Positions 44,970 through 53,431 of a stretch of DNA of 64,000 bases are shown piece after piece. Source of the DNA: an uncultured Bacteroides sp. (GTDB taxonomy: Bacteria; Bacteroidota; Bacteroidia; Bacteroidales; Bacteroidaceae); assembly GCF_963666545.1 (NCBI RefSeq), contig NZ_OY762899.1, positions 2,418,001 to 2,482,000 of the forward strand. The letters are read 5' to 3'. The position numbers were made by a program, and so were the translations under genes. The notes below the pieces were generated by a model, which saw only the letters and a program-made list of their open reading frames with translations, was not told where the DNA came from and ran no database searches. Each line of letters starts with the position of its first letter. Position 1 is the stretch's first letter.

Positions 44970-45872
44970 TTAGAAAAACTTTATCTCTTCTCCTTTTATT
45001 TCAGATAGCAATAGGTTTGCCAGACGGCTTGTTCCCAAGCGGAAGAGTTTGTTGTTTAACCATTCTTCACCCAATGTTTCTTTTACGATGGTGTAGTAAA
45101 CTAAAGCGTCATTCACACTGTTGATTCCTCCTGCAGGTTTAAACCCAATCTTATTTCCTGTTTCTTGGTAGTATTCTTTGATTGCCTGGCACATAACCAA
45201 TGCTGCTTCCGGAGTGGCGGCAGGTTGCTGTTTTCCGGTAGATGTTTTGATGAAGTCGGCACCTGAATAAATGGATAGAATGGAAGCTTTCTTTATGTTG
45301 GATGCGCTACCCAAAGCACCAGTTTCAAGAATCACTTTCAGATGCTTATCTTTACATGTATCTTTGATCTCTTGTATTTCTTCACACATTGTTTCATAGT
45401 CTCCGCTTAGGAATTTACCAACAGAAATAACAATGTCTATTTCATCGGCACCTTCCAAGATAGCCATCGCTGTTTCGGCAATCTTTACCTCAATAAACGT
45501 TTGAGAAGAGGGAAATCCTCCTGATACACAGGCGATATTTACATTTTCTACTTCCAGTGTATCCTTTACTACTTGCGCAAAATTAGGATATACGCAGATG
45601 GCTGCTACGTTCTTTAATTCAGCAAATTCTTCATCGAACTTGTTTACTTTTTCCGTGAATTTCATCACGCTTTCGTCACTGTCGCTGGCGTTTAACGTAG
45701 TCAAATCGATGCAGTTAAACAGCAATTTCTTTACCTCTTCCGTGTTGTTTTTCGGAAGTTTTTTCTCTATTAAGGTTGCTACTTGTGCCTTGATATCGGC
45801 ATCATTCAGATTTGTATTGTACTTACCCAGTGCGGCATCATACTTGCTCGGGACTGTTTCATTCTTTTCCAT
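44970..45872 (-). CDS. deoC: Deoxyribose-phosphate aldolase
   Basis: Class I aldolase that splits 2-deoxyribose 5-phosphate into glyceraldehyde 3-phosphate and acetaldehyde. The Schiff-base Lys is in GADFIKTSTGKQQPAATPEA (about residue 198). Other family segments are VCVYPNF (about 92), VNIACVSGGFPSSQT (about 112) and GFKPAGGI (about 240). At 300 residues it is longer than the E. coli type, with an added N-terminal helical part. It overlaps the MazG-like gene by 14 bases and is the last gene of the mnmG operon. Confidence 0.95.
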   Translation of the reverse strand: MEKNETVPSKYDAALGKYNTNLNDADIKAQVATLIEKKLPKNNTEEVKKLLFNCIDLTTLNASDSDESVMKFTEKVNKFDEEFAELKNVAAICVYPNFAQVVKDTLEVENVNIACVSGGFPSSQTFIEVKIAETAMAILEGADEIDIVISVGKFLSGDYETMCEEIQEIKDTCKDKHLKVILETGALGSASNIKKASILSIYSGADFIKTSTGKQQPAATPEAALVMCQAIKEYYQETGNKIGFKPAGGINSVNDALVYYTIVKETLGEEWLNNKLFRLGTSRLANLLLSEIKGEEIKFF

Positions 45873-46197
45873 CGTCGCTTAATTTGGGGTTGTTTATATG
45901 TCTTTTATTATCTCTATTCGTTTTCTTTTCCAGGTTACGGGCAAATGCCTCTGTCAGGTCCACGCCTGTCTGGTTGGCAATGCAAAGGAGCACCCATAGC
46001 ACATCCGTCAGTTCATCGGCAATGTTATCTTTTTCGCCCTCTTTGAACGACTGATCACCATATTTTCGTGCCATAATTCGTGCCAATTCTCCTACTTCTT
46101 CTGTTAGTATAGCCATGTTGGTCAGTTCGCTGAAGTAACGCACTCCATACGTTTTGATCCATTGATCTACTTGTTTTTGAGCTTCTTCCAATGTCAT
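45859..46197 (-). CDS. MazG-like nucleotide pyrophosphohydrolase
   Basis: Small all-alpha NTP pyrophosphohydrolase that hydrolyses nucleoside triphosphates to monophosphates. The 112-residue protein has the metal-binding pattern ExxE...ExxD in LTEEVGELARIMARK (about residue 31) and NIADELTDVLWVLLCIANQT (about 62). Its start coincides with the last base of the dtd stop and its end overlaps deoC by 14 bases, so it is strongly coupled to both. The preferred nucleotide is unknown. Confidence 0.88.
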   Translation of the reverse strand: MTLEEAQKQVDQWIKTYGVRYFSELTNMAILTEEVGELARIMARKYGDQSFKEGEKDNIADELTDVLWVLLCIANQTGVDLTEAFARNLEKKTNRDNKRHINNPKLSDDGKE

Positions 46198-46649
46198 TAT
46201 TCCTTGTTTTTTGTATCCATACAGATGGTTACCGGTCCATCGTTTAGCAATTCCACTTTCATGTCAGCACCAAATTCTCCCGTCCCTATTTCTTTGCCAA
46301 GCGTCGCACTAAGTTCTTCGCAAAATGCCTCGTATAGCGGGACGGATATCTCGTGTTTAGCTGCTTTTATATACGAAGGGCGGTTGCCCTTTTTTGTGGA
46401 TGCATGCAAGGTAAACTGGCTAATTACCAGTATGTTGCCCTCTATATCGGATACCGATTTATTCATTATTCCCATTTCGTCATCGAAGATGCGCAGATTT
46501 ACAATCTTCTTGCAAAGCCATTCAACATCTTCCTTTCCGTCAGCTTCTTCGATGCCTAGCAAGACCAGTAATCCTTTCTCTATTGCCGATTTGCACACAC
46601 CGTTTATGGTGACTGAGGCGTGAGTAACACGCTGTATAACTACTCTCAT
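46197..46649 (-). CDS. dtd: D-aminoacyl-tRNA deacylase (D-Tyr-tRNA deacylase)
   Basis: Removes D-amino acids wrongly attached to tRNA. The 150-residue protein has both signature motifs, SQFTLHA (about residue 76) and the C-terminal NDGPVTI (about 137; usual form NGPVT), and the start MRVVIQRVTHASVTI. It lies between uvrC and the MazG-like gene. Confidence 0.96.
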   Translation of the reverse strand: MRVVIQRVTHASVTINGVCKSAIEKGLLVLLGIEEADGKEDVEWLCKKIVNLRIFDDEMGIMNKSVSDIEGNILVISQFTLHASTKKGNRPSYIKAAKHEISVPLYEAFCEELSATLGKEIGTGEFGADMKVELLNDGPVTICMDTKNKE

Positions 46650-46719
46650 TCTTGTTCTTTTTCTCTATAGAAAGGCAAAATTACGAATAAAAAGAGAATA
46701 GCTGTGTCGTTTTGATGAT

Positions 46720-48555
46720 TTATTTCCCAGTGGTGGGAGTATTGAAGTAGTCGTTTATCACCTTTGTTTTTGCTTCGCCGATAACTGCTGTTAATTCCGC
46801 TTCGGATGCTTCGCGAATGCGTTTCAAGCTCTTAAACTCTTTCAGCAACAAACTTTTGGTTTTCTCGCCAATCCCCTTTATTTCATCGAGGGCAGAGGCC
46901 ACCTGTCGTTTGCTGCGCTTGTCTCTATGGAAAGTGATAGCAAAGCGATGGACCTCATCTTGTATCTGTTCCAGTAGGCGGAATAGGGGTGTTCCCTGTT
47001 TTAGTCCGATGGTTTGGGGTGGAAAGCCGAAAAGTAGCTCTGAAGTACGGTGTTTTCTGTCTTTTGCAAGTCCGGCTATAGGAATGTTTACTCCAATCTC
47101 TCCCAAAGCTTGCCTAACAGACTCCATTTGCCCTTTTCCTCCGTCGGTAATCACCAGGTCGGGCAGACTCGTTTCTTCTTCTATAGCGCGCTGATATCGC
47201 CTCTTAACCACCTCTTTCATGGATGCATAGTCATCGGCACCCACAACCGTTTTAATGTTGTATTTCCGATAATCATTCTTTGATGGTTTAGCTTTCTTGA
47301 AAACTACACAAGCAGCCACTGCATCCGTTCCCTGAATATTAGAGTTATCAAAACATTCTATATGCAAAGGTGGTTTTTCGAGATGCAATTCTTGCTGAAT
47401 CTCCTTCATTAATCGCATGCTTCTTTGTTCCGGATTCAGCTTCTCGGATTGTTTCATGCGGTCGGCCTTGTATTGCTTTACGTTGAGTAGTGACAAATCG
47501 AGCAACTTCTTCTTGTCGCCACGTTGTGGTATAGTGAAAACGACGTCTTTTAGCTCCATTTCCAAGTCGAAAGGAACGATGATTTCACGAGAGAGACTTT
47601 TATAACGCTCTCTCATTTCAATGATTCCCAGCGAAAGAAGCTCTTCCTTTGTTTCATTGAGCTTCTTTTTATACTCAAAAGTAAAAGCTTGATTTATGGC
47701 GCCGTTGGTAATATGTAGATAGTTGATGAAAGCCGATTTTTCGCCATCTTCTTCGATGGAAAAGACATCGATATTGTGCAGTACCGAGCTCACAACTTCA
47801 GATTTAGCCCGATAACTTTCCACCAAGTCATACTTCTTTTTTAGGATGTGGGCCTCTTCAAACTTCAGCTCGGTAGCTAGTTCCTGCATTTGCTGGAGCA
47901 GCGTCCGGCTAATATCTTGCGTGTTCCCCTTTAATATCTCTTTTATCTCGCCAATGTTTTTCATGTATTCATCGTGAGATTGCAGGCCAACGCACGGGCC
48001 GGCACAGTTCTTGATATGATATTCCAGACAAACATTGAACTTGCCCGACCGAATATTCTCCGGTGTAAGGTTCAGGTGGCAAGTGCGTAGGGGATATAGA
48101 TGCTTGATAAGATCCAATAAGGCATACATAGAAGGTATGTGACTATATGGGCCGTAGTAAGAAGAGCCGTTGCGGATAATTTTTCTTGTTTTGAAAACCC
48201 GTGGGAAGTACTCATTCTGTACGCAGATAGAAGGGTACGTTTTATCATCCTTGAGCAATACGTTGTAGCGTGGCTTGTATTTCTTGATCAGGTTATTCTC
48301 CAGCAACAGTGCATCCTCTTCGGAGTTAACCACAATATATCTGATATCGGCTATCTTGCCCACCAATACCCGCGTCTTTCCGGGTTCATGCTCTTTGCTA
48401 AAATATGAATAAACCCTTCTTTTTAAATTTTTAGCCTTTCCTACATATATAATGGTGCCTTCGGCATTCAGATATTGATAAATGCCGGGTCCTTCGGGCA
48501 AGTTTTGCACAATGCCTTTCAGATATTCTCCCGTTTTGAGTTCCTCTGGTTCCAT
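46720..48555 (-). CDS. uvrC: Excinuclease ABC subunit C
   Basis: Makes both incisions in nucleotide-excision repair. The 611-residue protein has the GIY-YIG nuclease at the N-terminus (GPGIYQYLNAEGTIIYVGKA, about residues 22-41). It has the UVR motif ELATELKFEEAHILKKKYDL at about 215, the RNase H-like second nuclease (HIECFDNSNIQGTDAVAACV at about 395 and VITDGGKGQ at about 460), and a C-terminal helix-hairpin-helix region (LDEIKGIGEKTKSLLLKEF). It follows apt in the same operon after a gap containing a hairpin. Confidence 0.97.
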   Translation of the reverse strand: MEPEELKTGEYLKGIVQNLPEGPGIYQYLNAEGTIIYVGKAKNLKRRVYSYFSKEHEPGKTRVLVGKIADIRYIVVNSEEDALLLENNLIKKYKPRYNVLLKDDKTYPSICVQNEYFPRVFKTRKIIRNGSSYYGPYSHIPSMYALLDLIKHLYPLRTCHLNLTPENIRSGKFNVCLEYHIKNCAGPCVGLQSHDEYMKNIGEIKEILKGNTQDISRTLLQQMQELATELKFEEAHILKKKYDLVESYRAKSEVVSSVLHNIDVFSIEEDGEKSAFINYLHITNGAINQAFTFEYKKKLNETKEELLSLGIIEMRERYKSLSREIIVPFDLEMELKDVVFTIPQRGDKKKLLDLSLLNVKQYKADRMKQSEKLNPEQRSMRLMKEIQQELHLEKPPLHIECFDNSNIQGTDAVAACVVFKKAKPSKNDYRKYNIKTVVGADDYASMKEVVKRRYQRAIEEETSLPDLVITDGGKGQMESVRQALGEIGVNIPIAGLAKDRKHRTSELLFGFPPQTIGLKQGTPLFRLLEQIQDEVHRFAITFHRDKRSKRQVASALDEIKGIGEKTKSLLLKEFKSLKRIREASEAELTAVIGEAKTKVINDYFNTPTTGK

Positions 48556-48593
48556 TTTATATTTTCTCTTGCAGAAATAGGGTTATTATTAAG

Positions 48594-48643
48594 AAAGCTC
48601 TGCCCGTCCTCAGTTTTTCGTTCCGATTCGTGTGCAGAGCTTT
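48594..48643 (-). terminator. Hairpin between apt and uvrC
   Basis: AAAGCTCTGC (48594-48603) and GCAGAGCTTT (48634-48643) are a perfect 10-base inverted repeat with a 30-base loop, 13 bases after the apt stop. It may partly end the mnmG-apt message before uvrC. The T-run is weak. Confidence 0.5.
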
Positions 48644-48656
48644 ATGCTTTGGGATA

Positions 48657-49187
48657 TTACAAGCTTAGTACGGACTCTAACTCAATATCCTTATCGAACA
48701 ATTCCTTCCCTTTAAGGTCTTTTAGTTCTATGATGAAGTTCACGTATATCTTTTTGGGATGGAGCCTTTTTACCAATTCGCATGCAGCTTTCATTGTTCC
48801 GCCGGTAGCTAGCAGATCATCATGGAGTAGCACCACATCGTTCTCATTCAATGCATCTTTATGTATTTGAACGGTGTCCGTGCCATATTCTTTGTCGTAG
48901 CTTTCTTCGATTGTTTCCGCAGGAAGTTTGCCCGGCTTACGAATAGGTATAAATCCTGCACCCAATCTTGTGGCAAGAATAGGGCCCATAATGAACCCTC
49001 TCGATTCAATGCCGACCACTTGCGTTATTCCTTTGTCTTTATACATTTCGTACATCATGTCCGAAAGGAGTTGCAAGCACTCCGAATCTTTAAATAGAGT
49101 CGTTACGTCTCTAAATTGAATTCCCGGAATTGGGAAATCGGGAATACATCTGATGCTTTCAATCAGCTTTTCTTTGCTCATAATCAA
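48657..49187 (-). CDS. apt: Adenine phosphoribosyltransferase
   Basis: Purine salvage enzyme converting adenine and PRPP to AMP. The PRPP-binding motif VVLLHDDLLATGGTM is at about residue 117, and the adenine-site region GIQFRDVTTLFKD at about 22; VVGIESRGFIMGPILATRLG at about 57 is typical. The length is 176 residues. The frame starts MIM, so the second Met (49181) is a possible alternative start. It lies between mnmG and uvrC in the operon; the parS site is just upstream of its start. Confidence 0.95.
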   Translation of the reverse strand: MIMSKEKLIESIRCIPDFPIPGIQFRDVTTLFKDSECLQLLSDMMYEMYKDKGITQVVGIESRGFIMGPILATRLGAGFIPIRKPGKLPAETIEESYDKEYGTDTVQIHKDALNENDVVLLHDDLLATGGTMKAACELVKRLHPKKIYVNFIIELKDLKGKELFDKDIELESVLSL

Positions 49188-49214
49188 TTATTTAATTCAA
49201 TTCTTTAAATGCAT

Positions 49215-49230
49215 TGTTTCACGTGAAACG
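49215..49230. promoter_or_regulatory. parS site (ParB-binding centromere-like sequence)
   Basis: TGTTTCACGTGAAACG matches the widely conserved chromosomal parS sequence TGTTTCACGTGAAACA in 15 of 16 positions and contains the perfect palindrome GTTTCACGTGAAAC. It sits in the 49-base gap between the mnmG stop and the apt start. mnmG (gidA) is next to the replication origin in many bacteria. ParA/ParB genes are not in the window. Confidence 0.8.
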
Positions 49231-49236
49231 GAAGCT

Positions 49237-51114
49237 CTAACGGCCTGATAATACCAATAGCACATTGATGTCGCTGGGAGATACTCCTGGTATTCTGCCA
49301 GCTTGTGCGATTGTTTCGGGATCTACCTTAATAAGCTTCTGACGTGCTTCAGTTGACAATGAATGGATGCTATCATAATCAAACTTACCTCTAATCTTTA
49401 TGGTTTCCAAGCGAGCCAATTTGTTTGCGATCATTCGCTCACGTTCGATATAACCTTGATACTTTATTTGTATTTCGGCAGCCTCTATGATTTCTTCTTT
49501 TCTGTTATCTTCGATTTCATCGAGTATCTGTTTGAATGCAGGCACGTGGTTGGCAATATTCTCTATCGTTAACTGTGGGCGGTTGATTAAATCAATCAAT
49601 TTGCAGCCATGCTTCATAGGAGTAGTTCCCAATGTTTCAAGAGCATCGTTAATAAGTGCCGCTTTTATCGAATAATCCTTGGCAAATTCGATGATGCGCT
49701 TTATTGCTTCACGCTTACTTTTCATGAGCTCGTATCGGTCTTCTTTCACTAAGCCAAGCTTCCATGCTTTTTCCGTTAATCGCATATCTGCATCATCCAT
49801 ACGAAGCAGAATGCGGTACTCAGCTCTTGAGGTAAACATGCGGTAGGGTTCGTCTACACCTTTGGTAACTAAATCGTCGATCAATACGCCGATATATGCT
49901 TCGTCTCTTGCTAAAGTGAATGGCTCTCCACCGTGACAATTGATATGTGCATTGATGCCGGCAATCAATCCCTGACCTCCTGCTTCCTCGTAACCAGTGG
50001 TACCATTTACCTGTCCGGCAAAGAATAGATTTTTAATAATCTTCGATTCCAACGAATGTTTGAGCTGAGTAGGGTCGAAGTAATCATATTCGATGGCGTA
50101 TCCTGGTCGATATATTTCCAGATTTCTGAAAGCCGGTATCTTTTTCAATGCAGCAATTTGAGTCTCTAGCGGCAGAGAGGAGGAGAATCCGTTCAGATAG
50201 AGTTCTTGCGTTGTTTCTCCTTCCGGTTCAAGAAACAACTGATGCTGTTCTTTATCGGGGAAGGTTACAATCTTGGTTTCAATGCTTGGGCAATAGCGTG
50301 GTCCTATGCTTTGTATCTGTCCGTTGAAAAGGGGAGATTCTGCTAATCCTTCGCGAAGCACGCGGTGTACTTCTTCGTTGGTGTAGCACGTCCAGCATTG
50401 CAGTTGCTTGAGGTGCTGAGTACCGTCGTTCATGAACGAAAACTTGTGGAAGTCGTTTTCCCCGTCTTGGGTAGACATTAGCTCAAAATCAACGCTTCTA
50501 CCGTCTATACGCACAGGCGTTCCTGTTTTCATCCTTCCCGAACGGATGCCATTCTTTTCGATGGATTCGGTTAATTGTAGCGAAGGAGGTTCGGCCATCC
50601 TTCCTCCAGGCAATTGCGTTTTGCCCACGTGCATCAGTCCATTGAGAAATGTGCCCGCAGTGATCACCACACATTTTGCATAAAAAGTCACATCCCAGAA
50701 TGTGGTTAATCCTATAATTTCTCCGTTTTCAACGATGATCTCCTTTACTGTGTCTTGCCAAATGCTGAGGTTAGGAGTGTTTTCCAAGACCTCTCTCCAA
50801 GCCCAAATAAACTTGTTGCGGTCGCACTGAGCGCGAGGGCTCCACATGGCAGGCCCTTTTGAACGATTTAAAAGGCGAAACTGAATAGCCGTTTTGTCGG
50901 TTATCAGCCCCATATATCCTCCCAATGCATCTATTTCGCGAACGATTTGCCCTTTGGCAATACCGCCAACGGCAGGGTTGCAGCTCATCTGAGCCACCTT
51001 ATTCATATCCATAGTGACCAGGCAGGTCTTCGATCCTAAGTTGGCTGCAGCTACTGCTGCTTCACAACCTGCATGTCCGGCGCCTATCACGATTACGTCA
51101 TATTTAAAATCCAT
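49237..51114 (-). CDS. mnmG: tRNA uridine-5-carboxymethylaminomethyl modification enzyme MnmG (GidA)
   Basis: FAD protein that, with MnmE, modifies the wobble uridine of several tRNAs. The 625-residue protein starts with the FAD motif DVIVIGAGHAGCEAAVAAAN. It has the gidA signatures CNPAVGGIAKGQIVREIDALGG (a region near residue 46), GPAMWSPRAQCDR (about 90), and the C-terminal helical domain ending LARLETIKIRGKFDYDSI... It is the first gene of the minus-strand operon, with a -7 box (TAACTTTG on the minus strand) at 51140-51147. Confidence 0.97.
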   Translation of the reverse strand: MDFKYDVIVIGAGHAGCEAAVAAANLGSKTCLVTMDMNKVAQMSCNPAVGGIAKGQIVREIDALGGYMGLITDKTAIQFRLLNRSKGPAMWSPRAQCDRNKFIWAWREVLENTPNLSIWQDTVKEIIVENGEIIGLTTFWDVTFYAKCVVITAGTFLNGLMHVGKTQLPGGRMAEPPSLQLTESIEKNGIRSGRMKTGTPVRIDGRSVDFELMSTQDGENDFHKFSFMNDGTQHLKQLQCWTCYTNEEVHRVLREGLAESPLFNGQIQSIGPRYCPSIETKIVTFPDKEQHQLFLEPEGETTQELYLNGFSSSLPLETQIAALKKIPAFRNLEIYRPGYAIEYDYFDPTQLKHSLESKIIKNLFFAGQVNGTTGYEEAGGQGLIAGINAHINCHGGEPFTLARDEAYIGVLIDDLVTKGVDEPYRMFTSRAEYRILLRMDDADMRLTEKAWKLGLVKEDRYELMKSKREAIKRIIEFAKDYSIKAALINDALETLGTTPMKHGCKLIDLINRPQLTIENIANHVPAFKQILDEIEDNRKEEIIEAAEIQIKYQGYIERERMIANKLARLETIKIRGKFDYDSIHSLSTEARQKLIKVDPETIAQAGRIPGVSPSDINVLLVLSGR

Positions 51115-51139
51115 TGATTTACTGTTTATTAAAACGCTG

Positions 51140-51147
51140 CAAAGTTA
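51140..51147 (-). promoter_or_regulatory. Probable -7 box of the mnmG operon promoter
   Basis: The minus strand reads TAACTTTG, about 26 bases before the mnmG start. I see no clear -33 box. Confidence 0.5.
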
Positions 51148-51249
51148 CATGTTTATTTCAGTATTACCATGCAGCCTGATTAAAAACAACAACAATCCCG
51201 CACCTCAGTTTGTTGCTTACACTAATTAGCTTTACTTTGCCCTATTTTG

Positions 51250-51348
51250 TTTCTAGTGATGAAACTAAAGTTTTCGTACGTTGAAACAAAAGGTTTAACA
51301 CGTTGAAACGATTCGTTTTCAATTGTGAAAACAAAAGTTTTATAGCAC
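51250..51348. repeat. 11/22-base periodic intergenic array C
   Basis: Cut every 11 bases from 51250 the words are TTTCTAGTGAT, GAAACTAAAGT, TTTCGTACGTT, GAAACAAAAGG, TTTAACACGTT, GAAACGATTCG, TTTTCAATTGT, GAAAACAAAAG, TTTTATAGCAC. GAAA starts occur exactly every 22 bases (51261, 51283, 51305, 51327), alternating with TTT-starting words 11 bases away, so GTTTC-like and GAAAC-like half-sites face each other on successive helix turns. No frame or known element explains it. It lies between mnmG and the TPR protein gene. Confidence 0.87.
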
Positions 51349-51443
51349 ACAAAACTAATGAAGCTGTACTTCCCTGGGAAGACAAGATGTATTTCTCAAT
51401 CGAGATGCATTTGAGTGAAAAAAAGAAGGAGTTTGGGTAAAAC

Positions 51444-51572
51444 GTGATAGTAAAGCGGAAAAGGTGATAGTAAAACAGCCCAAATTGTGGTAGACATGTT
51501 TTACTATCACACTCTACAACCGCTTACAGCAAGCAGATCTAGCGTTTTTTGTGATAGATGTGATAGTAAAAC
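51444..51572. repeat. Intergenic array D of the word GTGATAGTAAA
   Basis: GTGATAGTAAA occurs at 51444-51454, 51464-51474 and 51560-51570. GTTTTACTATCAC at 51498-51510 is an inverted copy of the extended word GTGATAGTAAAAC, and partial copies are at 51487 (GTGGTAG) and 51551 (GTGATAG). The first four sites are 20-23 bases apart, close to two helix turns, but less regular than the neighbouring array. It lies about 110-240 bases before the TPR gene, so it could be a cis-regulatory region for that gene. Confidence 0.75.
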
Positions 51573-51655
51573 GTGTTTTTTCATAAGAGGAGAATTGGAA
51601 TCTTACGTTTTTCTAAAAAAGACTTCTTTACAGTCTGTTCGTTTAATGAAAGCAT

Positions 51656-51663
51656 TATCTTTG
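51656..51663 (+). promoter_or_regulatory. -7 box of the TPR protein gene
   Basis: TATCTTTG matches TAnnTTTG and lies 22 bases before the ATG. The array of GTGATAGTAAA words lies upstream of it. Confidence 0.55.
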
Positions 51664-51685
51664 TGCCGAACCATCTTTATAGAGA

Positions 51686-53362
51686 ATGAGACACGGACTG
51701 ATTTTACTACTTATATTCTTCATCGCTTCTTGTATACTAGGGGCTTGCAGTGAGGGCAACCATTTAAATCCTACTTTGACTAAGGTTGATTCTTTACTGT
51801 CTACCCAGCCTCATGAGGCATTGCGTATTCTTCAAGAAATAAAACCGACTTCCTTATCTTCCAAGGAAGAAAGAGCCTATTATGGTCTATTGCTGGTTCA
51901 AGCCACTGATAAGAGTGAACTTGCGTTATTGCCTTGCGATTCGTTAGTTGATGTTGCCTTAGATTTTTATGATAAGGGACTGAACAAAGCCAAAGCGTTG
52001 TTTTATAAAGGCCGGATATTGGTGAAGATGGGCCTTGAGAAAGAAGCGATGGATTGTTATTATAAAGCTTTGCCTGAGTTGGGAAATACCTATGTGGAAA
52101 TCCGTATAAAAGGTATGATACATGAAGATTTGGGGAGAATCTATTTTGAGCAAGGTCTATATAAAGAGGCTATGAATGAACTTAATAAGGCTTTCACCTC
52201 TTATTCTTCTATTCAGGATAAAAAAGCGATGATTAATGCAGTAAGTCTCGTTAGTACAATTTACATGATCCAGTTAAAAAGAAGTGATGTATTGGCTACG
52301 TTGCGTAAGATGTTGGCATTTTCATTTCAAGTTCAGGATTCTTTGTCTACAAGCTATACATTGCAGAAATTTAGTGTGTACTACGAACATTATAATGTAC
52401 CTGACACAGCTTTAATCTATGCATATAGGGCCCTTAATTATTTACCAAAAGGGAAAGATGGCACGAAAATATTCTCTTTAATAGGAGACTTATATTTCGA
52501 GAGAAATCAGATGGATTCTGCGCGATATTATATGCAACAAGCTCTTGAAACTGATGATATACAAGGAAGAGCGATGGCTCATTCTAGTTTGGCTGATTTA
52601 GAAAAGGAAGCAGGTAATTATAGAGCCGCATTTAATCATTTGGCAGAATATTCAAATATAGTCGATTCCTTTTATTTTGCAGATAAATCCTCTGAGATAG
52701 AGCAATTAATCTACAAATATGATGCTGAGACAAGAGTTGCCAAACACAAAGCAGAGATGCGGCAATCTAATACTCTTATTGTGGCAGTTTCGGTGATTGC
52801 AATCCTTATTCTGGCATTGATTTTGCAGCATGTAAGTCGTCGTAAAAAAGTCGCTAAACTTGTATACGAGCAGCAAACGAAAAAGATGAAACACGAGATT
52901 GAGCATCTGCAAATGCGTATTAATGAGAATCTTGACTTGGTTGTCCATTTGCGGAGAGAGCAGCAAGATCATGAATCGGAAATAGCCCAGAAAGAACAAG
53001 AGATTAATGATTTATATTGTCGGAGAATCAATATGTGGAATCTTTTATTTCGTCAAACAGTCATTTATAAGAAGATAGAAAAAATGGATGCACAAGAGGT
53101 ATCAAATGAGAAAGAAGGTCGGTTGTTTACACTTTCGGAGCAAGAAGCGTTGAAATCGGTCATTTTTGAGATTTACCATGAATATATAGATGATTTGCGT
53201 GTCCGCTACCCTCGTATGACGGAAGAAGATTTCCTCTTTTCTTGCCTTAAGGAGGCCGGTTTAAAGTCGCTCACCATCGCTCGTTGCTTTGGTCATTCAA
53301 GCAAGCAGGTGGCTAATCAAAGATTCTATCGTATCAAGCTTAAAATGTCTTCAGAAGAGTAA
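51686..53362 (+). CDS. TPR-containing membrane protein with coiled coil and C-terminal HTH-like region
   Basis: A 558-residue protein of a Bacteroidetes type that joins an outside TPR sensor-like part to an inside regulator-like part. The N-terminus is a lipoprotein-like signal (LLIFFIASCILGACSEG, lipobox LGAC). TPR-like helix pairs fill about residues 35-345 (KALFYKGRILVKMGLEKEAMDCYYKAL). A single membrane segment is at about 365-385 (LIVAVSVIAILILALILQ), then a coiled coil rich in Glu/Lys (about 390-435). The C-terminus has a helical part like a winged or LuxR-like HTH (LKSLTIARCFGHSSKQVANQRFYRIKLKM). Regulatory function is inferred. The gene for a small secreted DUF3244 protein follows. 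Confidence 0.78.
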   Translation: MRHGLILLLIFFIASCILGACSEGNHLNPTLTKVDSLLSTQPHEALRILQEIKPTSLSSKEERAYYGLLLVQATDKSELALLPCDSLVDVALDFYDKGLNKAKALFYKGRILVKMGLEKEAMDCYYKALPELGNTYVEIRIKGMIHEDLGRIYFEQGLYKEAMNELNKAFTSYSSIQDKKAMINAVSLVSTIYMIQLKRSDVLATLRKMLAFSFQVQDSLSTSYTLQKFSVYYEHYNVPDTALIYAYRALNYLPKGKDGTKIFSLIGDLYFERNQMDSARYYMQQALETDDIQGRAMAHSSLADLEKEAGNYRAAFNHLAEYSNIVDSFYFADKSSEIEQLIYKYDAETRVAKHKAEMRQSNTLIVAVSVIAILILALILQHVSRRKKVAKLVYEQQTKKMKHEIEHLQMRINENLDLVVHLRREQQDHESEIAQKEQEINDLYCRRINMWNLLFRQTVIYKKIEKMDAQEVSNEKEGRLFTLSEQEALKSVIFEIYHEYIDDLRVRYPRMTEEDFLFSCLKEAGLKSLTIARCFGHSSKQVANQRFYRIKLKMSSEE

Positions 53363-53431
53363 TTGTTATCGGACTAAAATTTAAACTATTGATTATCAGA
53401 CATTTATAAAAAGCAGATGTTATCGGTAAAA

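Noticed and set aside
46162-46623. 153-codon open frame opposite dtd
   Set aside because: It is fully covered by dtd, which has clear family motifs, and its own product looks like an antisense shadow (Ser/Pro-rich, no domain).
50625-50640. CACGTG at about 50630 as a further parS site
   Set aside because: Flanks (TGCC before, CATCAG after) do not match the parS arms and it lies in the mnmG coding region.
51444-51572. Possible CRISPR array from the repeated GTGATAGTAAA word
   Set aside because: Copies are short, irregularly spaced, partly inverted, and there are no cas genes in the window.
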